Assembly (NCBI GenBank): GCA_934476025.1
Contig: CAKSNI010000060.1
Location: forward strand, 1 to 6,926
DNA from: an uncultured Eubacteriales bacterium
GTDB taxonomy: Bacteria > Bacillota > Clostridia > Oscillospirales > Acutalibacteraceae
Direction of reading: 5' to 3'
DNA: 6,926 nucleotides
Position numbers and translations under genes: made by a program. This document shows, piece by piece, positions 1 to 5,394 of this stretch (its first letter is position 1; each line of letters opens with the position of its first letter). Below the pieces are notes generated by a model, which was not told the DNA's origin, made no database searches, and saw only the letters and a program-made list of their open reading frames with translations.

Positions 1-1217
1 TACCAGAACTGTTCCGAATGGATATGAAGTTTCTGATTGGTCCATTTTACAGCCGGAGAGATGATATTGCCGGTCAGGATCAGCACAAAGTGATACATTC
101 CGAAAAAGATATAATTCCACCCCGAACCGTGCCACAGGCCGTTGCAAATCCACACGCAAAACAGAGCGATGCTTCCGGCCACCAGCGGGCCGAAATGGTT
201 CCCGAGTTTTTTGCGGGCCGAAGAAGTCAGGTTTTTCATCTTCCTGGACATCGTAACCGGATAGAAGATATAATCTTTAAACCAGGTGCCCAGGGTAATA
301 TGCCACCGTTGCCAGAATTCGGAGATGGTTCGGGAAAAGAACGGGTGACGGAAGTTTTCCGGCAGCGTTACCCCGAAAATCTGCGCGACGCCGATAACGG
401 CATCCATAGTTCCCGAAAAGTCCATATAAAGCTGAACGGTATAGCAAACAGCCGCAAAGGCAACCACGCCGCCCTGATATTCCCCGTAATGGTCAAAGAC
501 CTGTTTGATCAGGGGGTTCAGGCGATCGGCCACCACCAACTTTTTCATCAAACCGTAGAGAATCCGCTGACCGCCGAGAACCAGCTGATCGAATTCGATT
601 TTTCCGACATTCCAGAGGGAATCCGCCGTTTGAGAATACCGGCAAATCGGGCCTTCCACAATCTGCGGAAAGAAGGAAAGAAACAACGCCAGGCGAAAAG
701 GGTTCTCATCCGGCTGGACGGTTTCCCGTTCCACATCAAAAATATAGGAAAGTGCCTGCAGCGTAAAAAAGGAAATTCCGATCGGGATGGCATACTGCGG
801 CACAAGAATCTGCAGCGGAATATGTACCAGGCTCAACAGACTGTTGATATTGCCGGTAAAGAAACTCAGATATTTAAAAAGCAGCAGCGTTCCGATATGG
901 ACAACAACCGCCAAAAGAAGAATTTTCTTTCCGGTGGACTGAAACCGCCGGCGGATTTCTTTGCGCTGCGTTTTGTCCGCTTCTTTTAAGGCCAAATCCC
1001 GCTTCTCATGCAGTCGGCCCAACCAAAGCCCGAAATAGTGCATGGAAAAACAGCTGAGAATCAGCACCAGAAGCAGCTTTCCGCTGATCATCCAGAAAAA
1101 GCCCCAGCTGGCAATCAAAAGCCAGTATTTCCGGAATTTCTGCGGAAAAATCATGTAAATGATAAGGCAAATCGGCAAAAAGAAAACGAGAAACATGACC
1201 GAAAAATAGGAGGTCAT
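1..1217 (-). CDS. MBOAT-family membrane acyltransferase (DltB/AlgI-like), 3' end beyond the window
   Basis: Membrane-bound O-acyltransferase, open for 405 codons to the window edge without a stop. The N-terminus is hydrophobic and typical (VFFLPICLIIYMIFP, residues 11-25), followed by several membrane segments. The family core is clear: DFSGTMDAVIG at 266-276, LPENFRHPF at 285-293, FWQRWHITLG at 301-310, KDYIFYP at 314-320 and NGLWHGSGW at 359-367, whose His363 is the invariant MBOAT histidine. Known members move acyl groups from a carrier or CoA to extracytoplasmic acceptors: DltB passes D-Ala from DltC to teichoic acid, AlgI acetylates alginate. Following a carrier protein gene, this one most likely takes its acyl group from that carrier (inference). 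The ATG at 1217 is preceded by AGAGGAG and gives the usual family N-terminus; an in-frame ATG at 1259 with GGAG six bases upstream would add 14 residues. The acceptor is unknown. A DltD-like partner might lie beyond the left edge. Confidence 0.93.
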   Translation of the reverse strand, partial: MTSYFSVMFLVFFLPICLIIYMIFPQKFRKYWLLIASWGFFWMISGKLLLVLILSCFSMHYFGLWLGRLHEKRDLALKEADKTQRKEIRRRFQSTGKKILLLAVVVHIGTLLLFKYLSFFTGNINSLLSLVHIPLQILVPQYAIPIGISFFTLQALSYIFDVERETVQPDENPFRLALFLSFFPQIVEGPICRYSQTADSLWNVGKIEFDQLVLGGQRILYGLMKKLVVADRLNPLIKQVFDHYGEYQGGVVAFAAVCYTVQLYMDFSGTMDAVIGVAQIFGVTLPENFRHPFFSRTISEFWQRWHITLGTWFKDYIFYPVTMSRKMKNLTSSARKKLGNHFGPLVAGSIALFCVWICNGLWHGSGWNYIFFGMYHFVLILTGNIISPAVKWTNQKLHIHSEQFW

Positions 1218-1302
1218 TTCATCTCCTCTGCCTGCCAAAAGCAGTTGGGATAATTCCATTCCTGTCTCCGTTCCGCCGCCGTAATTCTGTAACAAGCATT
1301 CC

Positions 1303-1331
1303 GTTTCTTTTTCGGCGGCGAAAAAAGAAAC
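1303..1331 (-). promoter_or_regulatory. A/T-rich hairpin upstream of the MBOAT gene, with a competing GC pairing
   Basis: Left arm 1303-1314 (GTTTCTTTTTCG) pairs with right arm 1319-1331 with a single bulged base and a 4-base loop. The GC part of this hairpin (CGGCGGCG, 1313-1320) can instead pair perfectly with CGCCGCCG at 1274-1281, closer to the MBOAT ribosome site. The two pairings exclude each other, which is the form of an attenuator or translational switch. Function is inferred only. Confidence 0.4.
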
Positions 1332-1380
1332 ACTCCGTGCAATGATTTCGTCACAAAAGCGAAAATCGGCACAAAAATCC

Positions 1381-1418
1381 CGGGCAGCCGCTTTTCATGA
1401 GTCAAAAGCGACAGCCCG
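1381..1418 (-). terminator. Strong terminator-like hairpin just after the carrier gene
   Basis: The 15-base arms 1381-1395 (CGGGCAGCCGCTTTT) and 1404-1418 (AAAAGCGACAGCCCG) pair with one T-T mismatch and one G-T wobble around an 8-base loop. On the minus-strand transcript the stem is followed by GGATTTTT; on the plus strand it is followed directly by TTTTT, so it could act in both directions. Lying 25 bases past the carrier stop, it could partly terminate the operon transcript, or protect the 3' end of an upstream mRNA so that carrier protein is made in excess over the membrane enzyme (inference). Confidence 0.5.
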
Positions 1419-1443
1419 TTTTTCAAAGGTTCAAAAGCCGCAA

Positions 1444-1671
1444 TTATTCGTCCTGCAGTCGCTGAATCATATTCCACATAGCCGCTGCGGAGTTAAAGTT
1501 TGCCGGAACCACTTCCACAGCCGGAACGGTGATATCGAATTCATCCTCCAATTCGGCAATCAGCGAAATAATCGACAACGAATCCAAATGATGCCCGTCA
1601 ATCAGATCGGTGCAGGTTTCGTAATCAACGTCCGGTTGAATATCCTCCAAGATTTCAATCAGTTTTTCCAT
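1444..1671 (-). CDS. Acyl/aminoacyl carrier protein (DltC-like)
   Basis: A 75-residue carrier protein, the normal size for a stand-alone ACP or DltC. The phosphopantetheine site is GHHLDSLSIISLIAELEDEFDI (residues 26-47), written here in parts: the LDS motif has the modified Ser31, followed by the amphipathic recognition helix ending in ELEDEFDI. The protein is very acidic, as carriers are. The ATG at 1671 is chosen because AAAGGA lies 9 bases upstream and the product begins at the usual place (MEKLIEIL); a 105-codon version from 1761 would add a basic tail read from inside the decarboxylase gene. The start lies inside the decarboxylase gene with a 17-base overlap, implying translational coupling. 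Role inferred: it holds the amino acid activated by the adenylating enzyme, presents it to the decarboxylase, and delivers it to the MBOAT protein. Confidence 0.93.
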   Translation of the reverse strand: MEKLIEILEDIQPDVDYETCTDLIDGHHLDSLSIISLIAELEDEFDITVPAVEVVPANFNSAAAMWNMIQRLQDE

Positions 1672-2857
1672 TTGACAACATCCTTTCACTTTCATTTCTT
1701 GTTGTTTGCCGGTTAAAGGAGGCGGTTTGGATCCGATCCCGGATTTTTTCCACGCAGCCATCCTCTTTCCGGATATAAACAGCCGGAAGGTCCCGACTCA
1801 AAAAGAGGGCCGTTCCCTCGGTAATGCTGTACGCTCCGGTTTTCTCGAATCGAAGAAAATCCCCGATTTCCACCGCAGGCATCGGCGCCTGTTTCATCAA
1901 AAGATCATTCATGGAGCAAAGAGAACCGCAAACGGTGCAGACCCGATCTTTCGGCCAATCCTCTTTTCCGACCACGCTGTAAAAGGGCAGTCGCATGGCC
2001 ATATGCTGGCCGAAATAGGAAAGTTGATGCATTCCCCCGTCGGTCAGAAGATAATTCTGGCCCCGGTTGCATTTCAAATCCACCACCGGTGTAAAGAACG
2101 AACCGCACTCCGCCGCGATGCTCCGACCGAGTTCTATGGTAAAATCCACCCGGTTTTCCATTTGCTCCGCCGCTGTGCGAAAAACGGAAAGATACTCCTC
2201 CTCCGGGAAATCTTCATCCTGAAAATAGGCCACCGGGAAGCCTGTCCCGTATTCCAGTTCTTCTGCCCGGTACCCGATTTCCAAACGGAGCTTCGTTAAA
2301 AAGGCATCCAGTTTTTCCAATTCTCTGGCAAGTTTTTTTGCAGAAAATTTCTGCGTTCCCGAAAAGAACTGTATTCCGAGAAGCAAAAGTTCGGGATTCT
2401 CGTTTCTTTCGGTGAGAATCTGTTCAATTTCCTCTTGATTCATGCCGAACTGGCTGTCATTCGTCAGCCGAAGCAAAAGCGGAATCGGTTTTGCCCGTTC
2501 CTGTGAAAAGGAACAAAACATCCGATACTGCGTCATGGATTCCACGGTAAAAATCCGATCATCCGAACAAAGCAGCATTTCCCGAATAGCCGAAGGGGTT
2601 TTGTATACCCCGGAAATCACTGTTTTTTCGGCCGGAATTCCCTGAAAGCAGCAAATTTCCGCTTCCCCGGGTGAGCAAACCTCAAACCGGTCGGCCTCCT
2701 CCCGAATGTAGGGCGACAAAAACGGATTGGCCTTTACCGCATAACAAATCCGCATTTTTTGCGGAAGCCGGCTTCGCAAATACGCCATGCGTTCCTTGAG
2801 TTTGGCAATATCAAACAGGTAAAATGACCCGTCCTCCCGTGAGCATATCTGATTCAT
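1655..2857 (-). CDS. Fold-type III PLP-dependent decarboxylase (Orn/DAP decarboxylase family, BtrK-like role)
   Basis: A 400-residue enzyme of the ornithine/diaminopimelate decarboxylase superfamily, with an alanine-racemase-type barrel followed by a beta domain. Visible sites: CYAVKANP (38-45), Lys42 forming the PLP Schiff base; GIQFFSGTQ (161-169); the phosphate-binding loop EYGTGFP (202-208); ELGRSIAAECG (242-252), matching the EPGR motif; GSLCSMND (311-318), matching the GPxCxSxD motif, Cys314 from the neighbouring subunit; and KTGAY (339-343), whose Tyr approaches PLP. These suit a decarboxylase better than a racemase. The histidine that normally stacks on PLP (FHVGS in relatives) is Phe165 here. 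The ATG at 2857 overlaps the upstream stop as ATGA and has GGGAGGGG four bases before it. Because it sits between an adenylating enzyme and a carrier, it may act on a carrier-bound amino acid, as BtrK does on glutamyl-BtrI. The substrate is not readable from the sequence. Confidence 0.9.
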   Translation of the reverse strand: MNQICSREDGSFYLFDIAKLKERMAYLRSRLPQKMRICYAVKANPFLSPYIREEADRFEVCSPGEAEICCFQGIPAEKTVISGVYKTPSAIREMLLCSDDRIFTVESMTQYRMFCSFSQERAKPIPLLLRLTNDSQFGMNQEEIEQILTERNENPELLLLGIQFFSGTQKFSAKKLARELEKLDAFLTKLRLEIGYRAEELEYGTGFPVAYFQDEDFPEEEYLSVFRTAAEQMENRVDFTIELGRSIAAECGSFFTPVVDLKCNRGQNYLLTDGGMHQLSYFGQHMAMRLPFYSVVGKEDWPKDRVCTVCGSLCSMNDLLMKQAPMPAVEIGDFLRFEKTGAYSITEGTALFLSRDLPAVYIRKEDGCVEKIRDRIQTASFNRQTTRNESERMLSNGKTD

Positions 2858-3546
2858 TTGGCCCCTCCCGTCATGGAATTCAAGGCCTTGCGATCAACCT
2901 TCCCGTTTTTGGTCAACGGCATGGATTCCACCCTTCGCAAAACCCCCGGAACCATAAAGGTCGGCAGTTTTTCCCGGGCTTTGGCTGCCACTTCCGCCTT
3001 TTCAATGCTGCCGACATAAAAACCTTTCAGGCGTTTTTTGACATCATCAAAAAGGCAGCAGCACCGTTCCACTCCGTCGATTTTGCCGATTTCCCGTTCA
3101 ATTTCCTCTAATTCAATCCGGTGCCCCATATACTTGATCTGAAAATCTTTTCTCCCGCAGAAAAAAAGTTCCCCGGTTTCGTTGTATCGGGCCAAATCCC
3201 CGGTTTTATAAATGCGTTCCGGGTAATCGGAATTCAGCGGATTTTGTACGAAATGTTTCCGGTTTTGTTCTTCGCTGCCAAAGTACCCGAGAGCCAGAGC
3301 GGTTCCGCGAACACAGACTTCCCCGATTTCCCCGGGGCGTTCCACCCGACGATTGTCCGCATCAATCAGAAAGACCGATTCATTCGGAAAGGGCCTTCCG
3401 ATGGGAATGCCGTCGGAATAATCCCGCTGCGAATCCAGGATATGATAGGTACAGTTACAGGTAATTTCGGTCGGTCCGTACAGATTGACATACATCGCAT
3501 CGGGCAGATGACGCCGAAAATCCGCCAGGGCCTTCTGCGGCAACAC
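2854..3546 (-). CDS. C-terminal fragment of the adenylating enzyme, possible restart
   Basis: This 230-codon piece could restart at GTG 3546, 21 bases past the stop and in the same frame, with only a purine-rich GGGGAA directly before it as a ribosome site. It contains YGPTE, YKTGD, the hinge and the NGKVDRKAL lid lysine. Two-part adenylating enzymes are not known to split at this place, so a functional split protein is unlikely, although complementation of the halves cannot be excluded. Its end overlaps the decarboxylase start. Confidence 0.45.
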   Translation of the reverse strand: MLPQKALADFRRHLPDAMYVNLYGPTEITCNCTYHILDSQRDYSDGIPIGRPFPNESVFLIDADNRRVERPGEIGEVCVRGTALALGYFGSEEQNRKHFVQNPLNSDYPERIYKTGDLARYNETGELFFCGRKDFQIKYMGHRIELEEIEREIGKIDGVERCCCLFDDVKKRLKGFYVGSIEKAEVAAKAREKLPTFMVPGVLRRVESMPLTKNGKVDRKALNSMTGGAK

Positions 3547-3567
3547 TTCCCCGCTGAAAAGGATCCG

Positions 3568-4380
3568 TTATACGGATGTCGGCACCCGGTAATCGAGAGC
3601 GTGGAAAGCCGAAATCAGACAAAGGGCCGAAACCGCCCAAATCATGGTAGTAACCTTTTTTTCACACAAAAAGTCAATCAACCGAACCGGCTCGGAAAAC
3701 AAATGCCGCGGAATCAAAGCAAGGGTGGCCCCCGTTTTTACGGCCGAATAAATATCTTTCACCGAAACATCAAAGTCCAGTGGTGCCTGATTGGCCAGAA
3801 TATCCGATTCGCAAATCGAAAACAGTTGCGTGAAAACATCGATAAAATCAATCACACTGCGATGAGAAACCACAATTCCTTTCGGAACTCCGGTGGAACC
3901 GGAGGTGAAATTGATATACAGGGGATCGGTATCAATCGATTGGCTGCGAAGAGCTTGCAGCCTTGTTTCGTCCGACGGCTCCTGAGCCAATTCCTCAAAA
4001 CAAAGAACCGTTTGCCCCTCAAAAAGTTCCCCGGCGCGCGAAGCGTGTTCCCGATCGGTGAGAATCACCCCGGGACGAAGCACCGCGACAATGCCGCAAA
4101 GACGGGAATCCGGGAGTTCCGGATTCAAAAATGAATATCCGCAGCCGGCATATACCGCCGCAAAAAACGAACCGACAGCGTCGATGCACTTTTCCATATA
4201 GACAGCCACCGGCCTGCCTTTGAAACCGCCCCGCCCGGCCAGCGCCGTTGCCACCCGGCGCACCCGGTTAACAAGAGCGGCATAGGTTATTGAAGAGAAT
4301 TCATCGGTTATCGCTGTTTTATCGGGAAACTCTCTTGCCGATGCCTCCAAATATTCCAAAACACTACTTTGCACAATCAA
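3568..4380 (-). CDS. N-terminal fragment of the adenylating enzyme, up to the in-frame stop
   Basis: This 270-codon piece would be made if the TAA is honoured. It holds the ATP phosphate loop and the amino-group-binding FDVS motif, but lacks the adenine-binding YGPTE segment and the whole C-terminal lid, so it should not be an active ligase alone. It ends in the last part of the N-terminal core (RVPTSV), not at a domain border. Start TTG 4380 or, more likely from ribosome-site spacing, GTG 4374. Confidence 0.6.
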   Translation of the reverse strand: MIVQSSVLEYLEASAREFPDKTAITDEFSSITYAALVNRVRRVATALAGRGGFKGRPVAVYMEKCIDAVGSFFAAVYAGCGYSFLNPELPDSRLCGIVAVLRPGVILTDREHASRAGELFEGQTVLCFEELAQEPSDETRLQALRSQSIDTDPLYINFTSGSTGVPKGIVVSHRSVIDFIDVFTQLFSICESDILANQAPLDFDVSVKDIYSAVKTGATLALIPRHLFSEPVRLIDFLCEKKVTTMIWAVSALCLISAFHALDYRVPTSV

Positions 4381-4400
4381 CCCACCAAAGATTTTTTGGT
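4362..4400 (-). promoter_or_regulatory. Leader hairpin overlapping the ribosome site of the adenylation gene
   Basis: ACCAAA (4384-4389) and TTTGGT (4395-4400) form a 6-bp stem with a 5-base loop. On the minus-strand transcript the 3' arm, TTTGGT, runs into GGTGGG, the ribosome site for the GTG at 4374 (or the adjacent TTG at 4380). The stem would hide the start of that site, giving possible translational control. Short and A/T-rich, so weak. Confidence 0.3.
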
Positions 4401-4442
4401 TTCAAAAGACCGTGTATGATGCTTTCTTTTTAAACCTTTACC

Positions 4443-4471
4443 ATCTTACCACACTTACCGGCCGATTGCAA
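4443..4471 (-). promoter_or_regulatory. Sigma-A-type promoter of the adenylation/decarboxylase/carrier/MBOAT operon
   Basis: The -35 TTGCAA (4466-4471) and -10 TAAGAT (4443-4448) are separated by exactly 17 bases on the minus strand. Transcription would start near 4436, leaving a leader of about 60 bases. There is no other gene between this promoter and the adenylation gene. Confidence 0.65.
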
Positions 4472-4528
4472 GGAATCAGTTATTAAAGTTGTTTTAAACC
4501 ATGATTTTTTCCAAATATTTCCTACGAA

Positions 4529-4542
4529 TTTCTATCGAATAG
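4529..4542. repeat. 14-bp direct repeat TTTCTATCGAATAG, copy 2
   Basis: Exact match to 4813-4826, about 284 bp away. It includes the TAG stop of the 57-codon ORF. It may be a trace of a second insertion or deletion involving the intron end, or chance. Confidence 0.55.
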
Positions 4543-4705
4543 AAGAATCCGACGAATCGGAAGGCGGAATCTTTTTCCCTGGGAGTTCTCCGACTGCCAT
4601 CTTCCGCATCGCCGCCTGCCGATCGGCTTCCAGACAATAAAGGAGCCTCTCCCAGATTTCCTGTTGTGTTTTCCCGGCCATACAATCATTCTCCCATCGA
4701 TCCAT
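4532..4705 (-). CDS. Small unrecognised protein, 57 residues
   Basis: ATG at 4705, stop TAG at 4532-4534, with AGGAG about 10 bases before the start. The predicted product is hydrophilic: a Trp-containing helical start (MDRWENDCMAGKTQQEIWER), a probably helical middle (LLYCLEADRQAAMRKMAVGE), then a Pro/Lys-rich linker and a serine-rich tail (SDSSDSSIR). I do not recognise the family, and no membrane segment or signal peptide is present. It lies between the 3' end of a group II intron relic and the operon promoter, on the same strand, so it may belong to the mobile element's target or cargo. The shape of the product and the ribosome site argue for a real gene; the short length argues for caution. 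An overlapping 63-codon frame (4494-4685) looks like a shadow of it. Confidence 0.5.
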   Translation of the reverse strand: MDRWENDCMAGKTQQEIWERLLYCLEADRQAAMRKMAVGELPGKKIPPSDSSDSSIR

Positions 4706-4742
4706 CAAGGCTTTCTCTCCTATTCGTTTCGGCTACGCCTGC

Positions 4743-4760
4743 GTTCTTGGCATAGAATAT
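4743..4760. repeat. Short inverted repeat GGCATA-GAA-TATGCC upstream of the small ORF
   Basis: Six-base arms around a 3-base centre lie about 40 bases upstream of the 57-codon gene, between it and the intron end. It could be an operator or an RNA hairpin in the leader of that gene. No convincing promoter could be placed with it. Confidence 0.3.
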
Positions 4761-4812
4761 GCCGAAAAAGACAATTTTATGCAAAAGGAAGGGCTTGCAA
4801 AACAGCGCCGGC

Positions 4813-4826
4813 TTTCTATCGAATAG
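4813..4826. repeat. 14-bp direct repeat TTTCTATCGAATAG, copy 1 (intron 3' end)
   Basis: The same 14 bases recur at 4529-4542. This copy covers the 3' border of the group II intron relic, directly after domain VI; the other covers the last codons and stop of the 57-codon ORF. The core CTATCGAATAG is nearly palindromic. Confidence 0.6.
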
Positions 4827-4895
4827 GAGGCTGCCCATTCGTTGAGCAGCCTCCCTCTCACACCACCGTGTGTACCGTTCGGTACACGGCGGTTC
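4826..4895 (-). ncRNA. Group II intron domains V and VI
   Basis: On the minus strand, 4895-4862 forms a 34-nt domain V: GAACCGCCGT pairs with ACGGTGGT in the lower stem (one G-T wobble), then a 2-base AC bulge on the 3' side, then GTACC-GAAC-GGTAC as the upper stem and loop. The lower stem carries a CGC triad where many introns have AGC. Domain VI follows: GGAGGCTGC (4854-4846) pairs with GCAGCCTCC (4834-4826) around an 11-base loop, and the intron should end a few bases later, in CTATTCGAT. The size, the 2-base bulge and the domain VI stem right after it are diagnostic. It lies just downstream of the reverse transcriptase relic, as in complete introns. With domains I-III not seen, it cannot splice by itself. 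Confidence 0.8.
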
Positions 4896-4897
4896 AA

Positions 4898-5389
4898 TCC
4901 TATTGAGTGCATAGACTTGTACGCTTCGGATATATCGTAATATCCCCTGCGTGCAAGTCTTTCATTTGTTATGTCTTTGGTTTTCTTCTTCGGCTTTGCG
5001 TGAACTCGGATATATGCGCCCTTTCCGTTCCTTCCCAACGCAAAGCCGAGAAACCGAAATTTCGGATTGAATATACGCTGACCGCTCGGCCCTTTTCGGT
5101 GTTTCCCTTGAACTTTAATTTCTTCTCAAGGTATGCCGTACTGGTTCCGAGTGTTCTTTAAGCCGAGGCAGAGCTTCGTCAACAGTCATTCCGTCAACTC
5201 CGCTTGCTCCCTTATTGGCTTTTACCCGCTTGTAGGCTTTGTTCAGGTTATCCCAGCTCAACACCTTTCAAGCAAGTCTGTACCGTCCTTTCGGTCAACC
5301 TCTCGACTTTCGTTAAACTTAAAAACCTTTGCGAGTTTGGGCTGGACACCGGTAACAGGATCCAATCCCATTACCATTACCTCTTTCAT
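4898..5389 (-). pseudogene. Group II intron reverse transcriptase/maturase, heavily deleted relic
   Basis: Three pieces of a typical intron-encoded protein remain. First (5389-about 5151): MKEVMVMGLDPVTG, then LSWDNLNKAYKRVKANKGASGVDGMTVDEA split in the middle, with a one-base frameshift near 5265 (AAAGGTGTTG, probably a lost G). Second (about 5133-4973): YLEKKLKF, NTEKGRAVSVYSI, a further frameshift, then FRFLGFALGRNG and YIRVHAKPKKKTKD from the border of the RT and maturase domains. Third (about 4972-4898): ITNERLARRGYYDISEAYK, the usual C-terminus. The RT fingers and palm with the YADD site, and almost the whole maturase domain, are deleted. Full-length relatives have about 420-450 residues, so about two thirds is lost. 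No activity is expected. It reads into domains V/VI in normal intron order. Confidence 0.85.
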
Positions 5390-5394
5390 AAAAG

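Larger units (their letters stand above)
1218..1443 (-). other. 226-bp spacer between carrier and MBOAT genes, two hairpins, no convincing gene
   Basis: All other junctions in this operon overlap, so this gap stands out. An 87-codon open frame (1214-1477) crosses it and even makes an ATGA overlap with the MBOAT start, but it begins with GTG inside the carrier gene, has no good ribosome site, and its product is full of low-complexity basic stretches with no recognisable family. The frame of the MBOAT gene is also open through 1218-1397 but without a start codon before 1259. The stretch is better explained by the inverted repeats at 1303-1331 and 1381-1418, which are listed separately. Confidence 0.55.
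2854..4380 (-). pseudogene. Amino-acid adenylating enzyme (DltA-like) interrupted by one in-frame TAA
   Basis: Read as one frame this is a 508-residue ANL adenylating enzyme (DltA is about 505), with a single stop at codon 271 (3568-3570). Numbering is from the TTG at 4380. ATP loop FTSGSTGVPKG 158-168; FDVSVKDIY 203-211, whose Asp204 is the residue that binds the amino group of amino acid substrates; SGEVLP 276-281; NLYGPTE 299-305; YKTGD 391-395; GRKDFQIKYMGHRIELEEIE 409-428; NGKVDRKAL 492-500 with the catalytic Lys494. All core motifs survive and nothing is missing at the stop, so it looks like a one-base change, an assembly error, or a tolerated or recoded stop. A GTG at 4374 has GGTGGG at a better distance (6 bases) than the TTG. 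First gene of the operon, with a 4-base overlap with the decarboxylase. Expected reaction: ATP-dependent activation of an amino acid and loading onto the carrier. Confidence 0.85.

Noticed and set aside
18..989. Long plus-strand open frame of 323 codons
   Set aside because: Antisense to the MBOAT gene, whose minus-strand reading has all family motifs; the plus-strand product is basic, low in hydrophobic segments and unlike any family.
1214..1477. Minus-strand 87-codon frame overlapping the MBOAT start by ATGA
   Set aside because: GTG start inside the carrier gene, no clear ribosome site, no recognisable protein features, and two strong hairpins explain the stretch better. Kept as a low possibility only.
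1706..2299. Plus-strand open frame of 197 codons
   Set aside because: Antisense to the PLP decarboxylase; no family features.
3121..4134. Plus-strand open frame of 337 codons
   Set aside because: Antisense to the adenylation gene and crosses its stop; it is open because of the codon bias of the real gene on the other strand.
1444..4380. A standard dlt (D-alanylation) operon
   Set aside because: The gene order and the decarboxylase are not those of dlt, and the adenylation pocket differs from DltA at several positions by eye, so dlt gene symbols were not given.
4861..4895. GC-rich hairpin considered as a simple rho-independent terminator or tRNA fragment
   Set aside because: The 2-base bulge, stem lengths, 34-nt size and following domain VI stem, directly after a reverse transcriptase C-terminus, fit intron domain V instead; no T-run follows.
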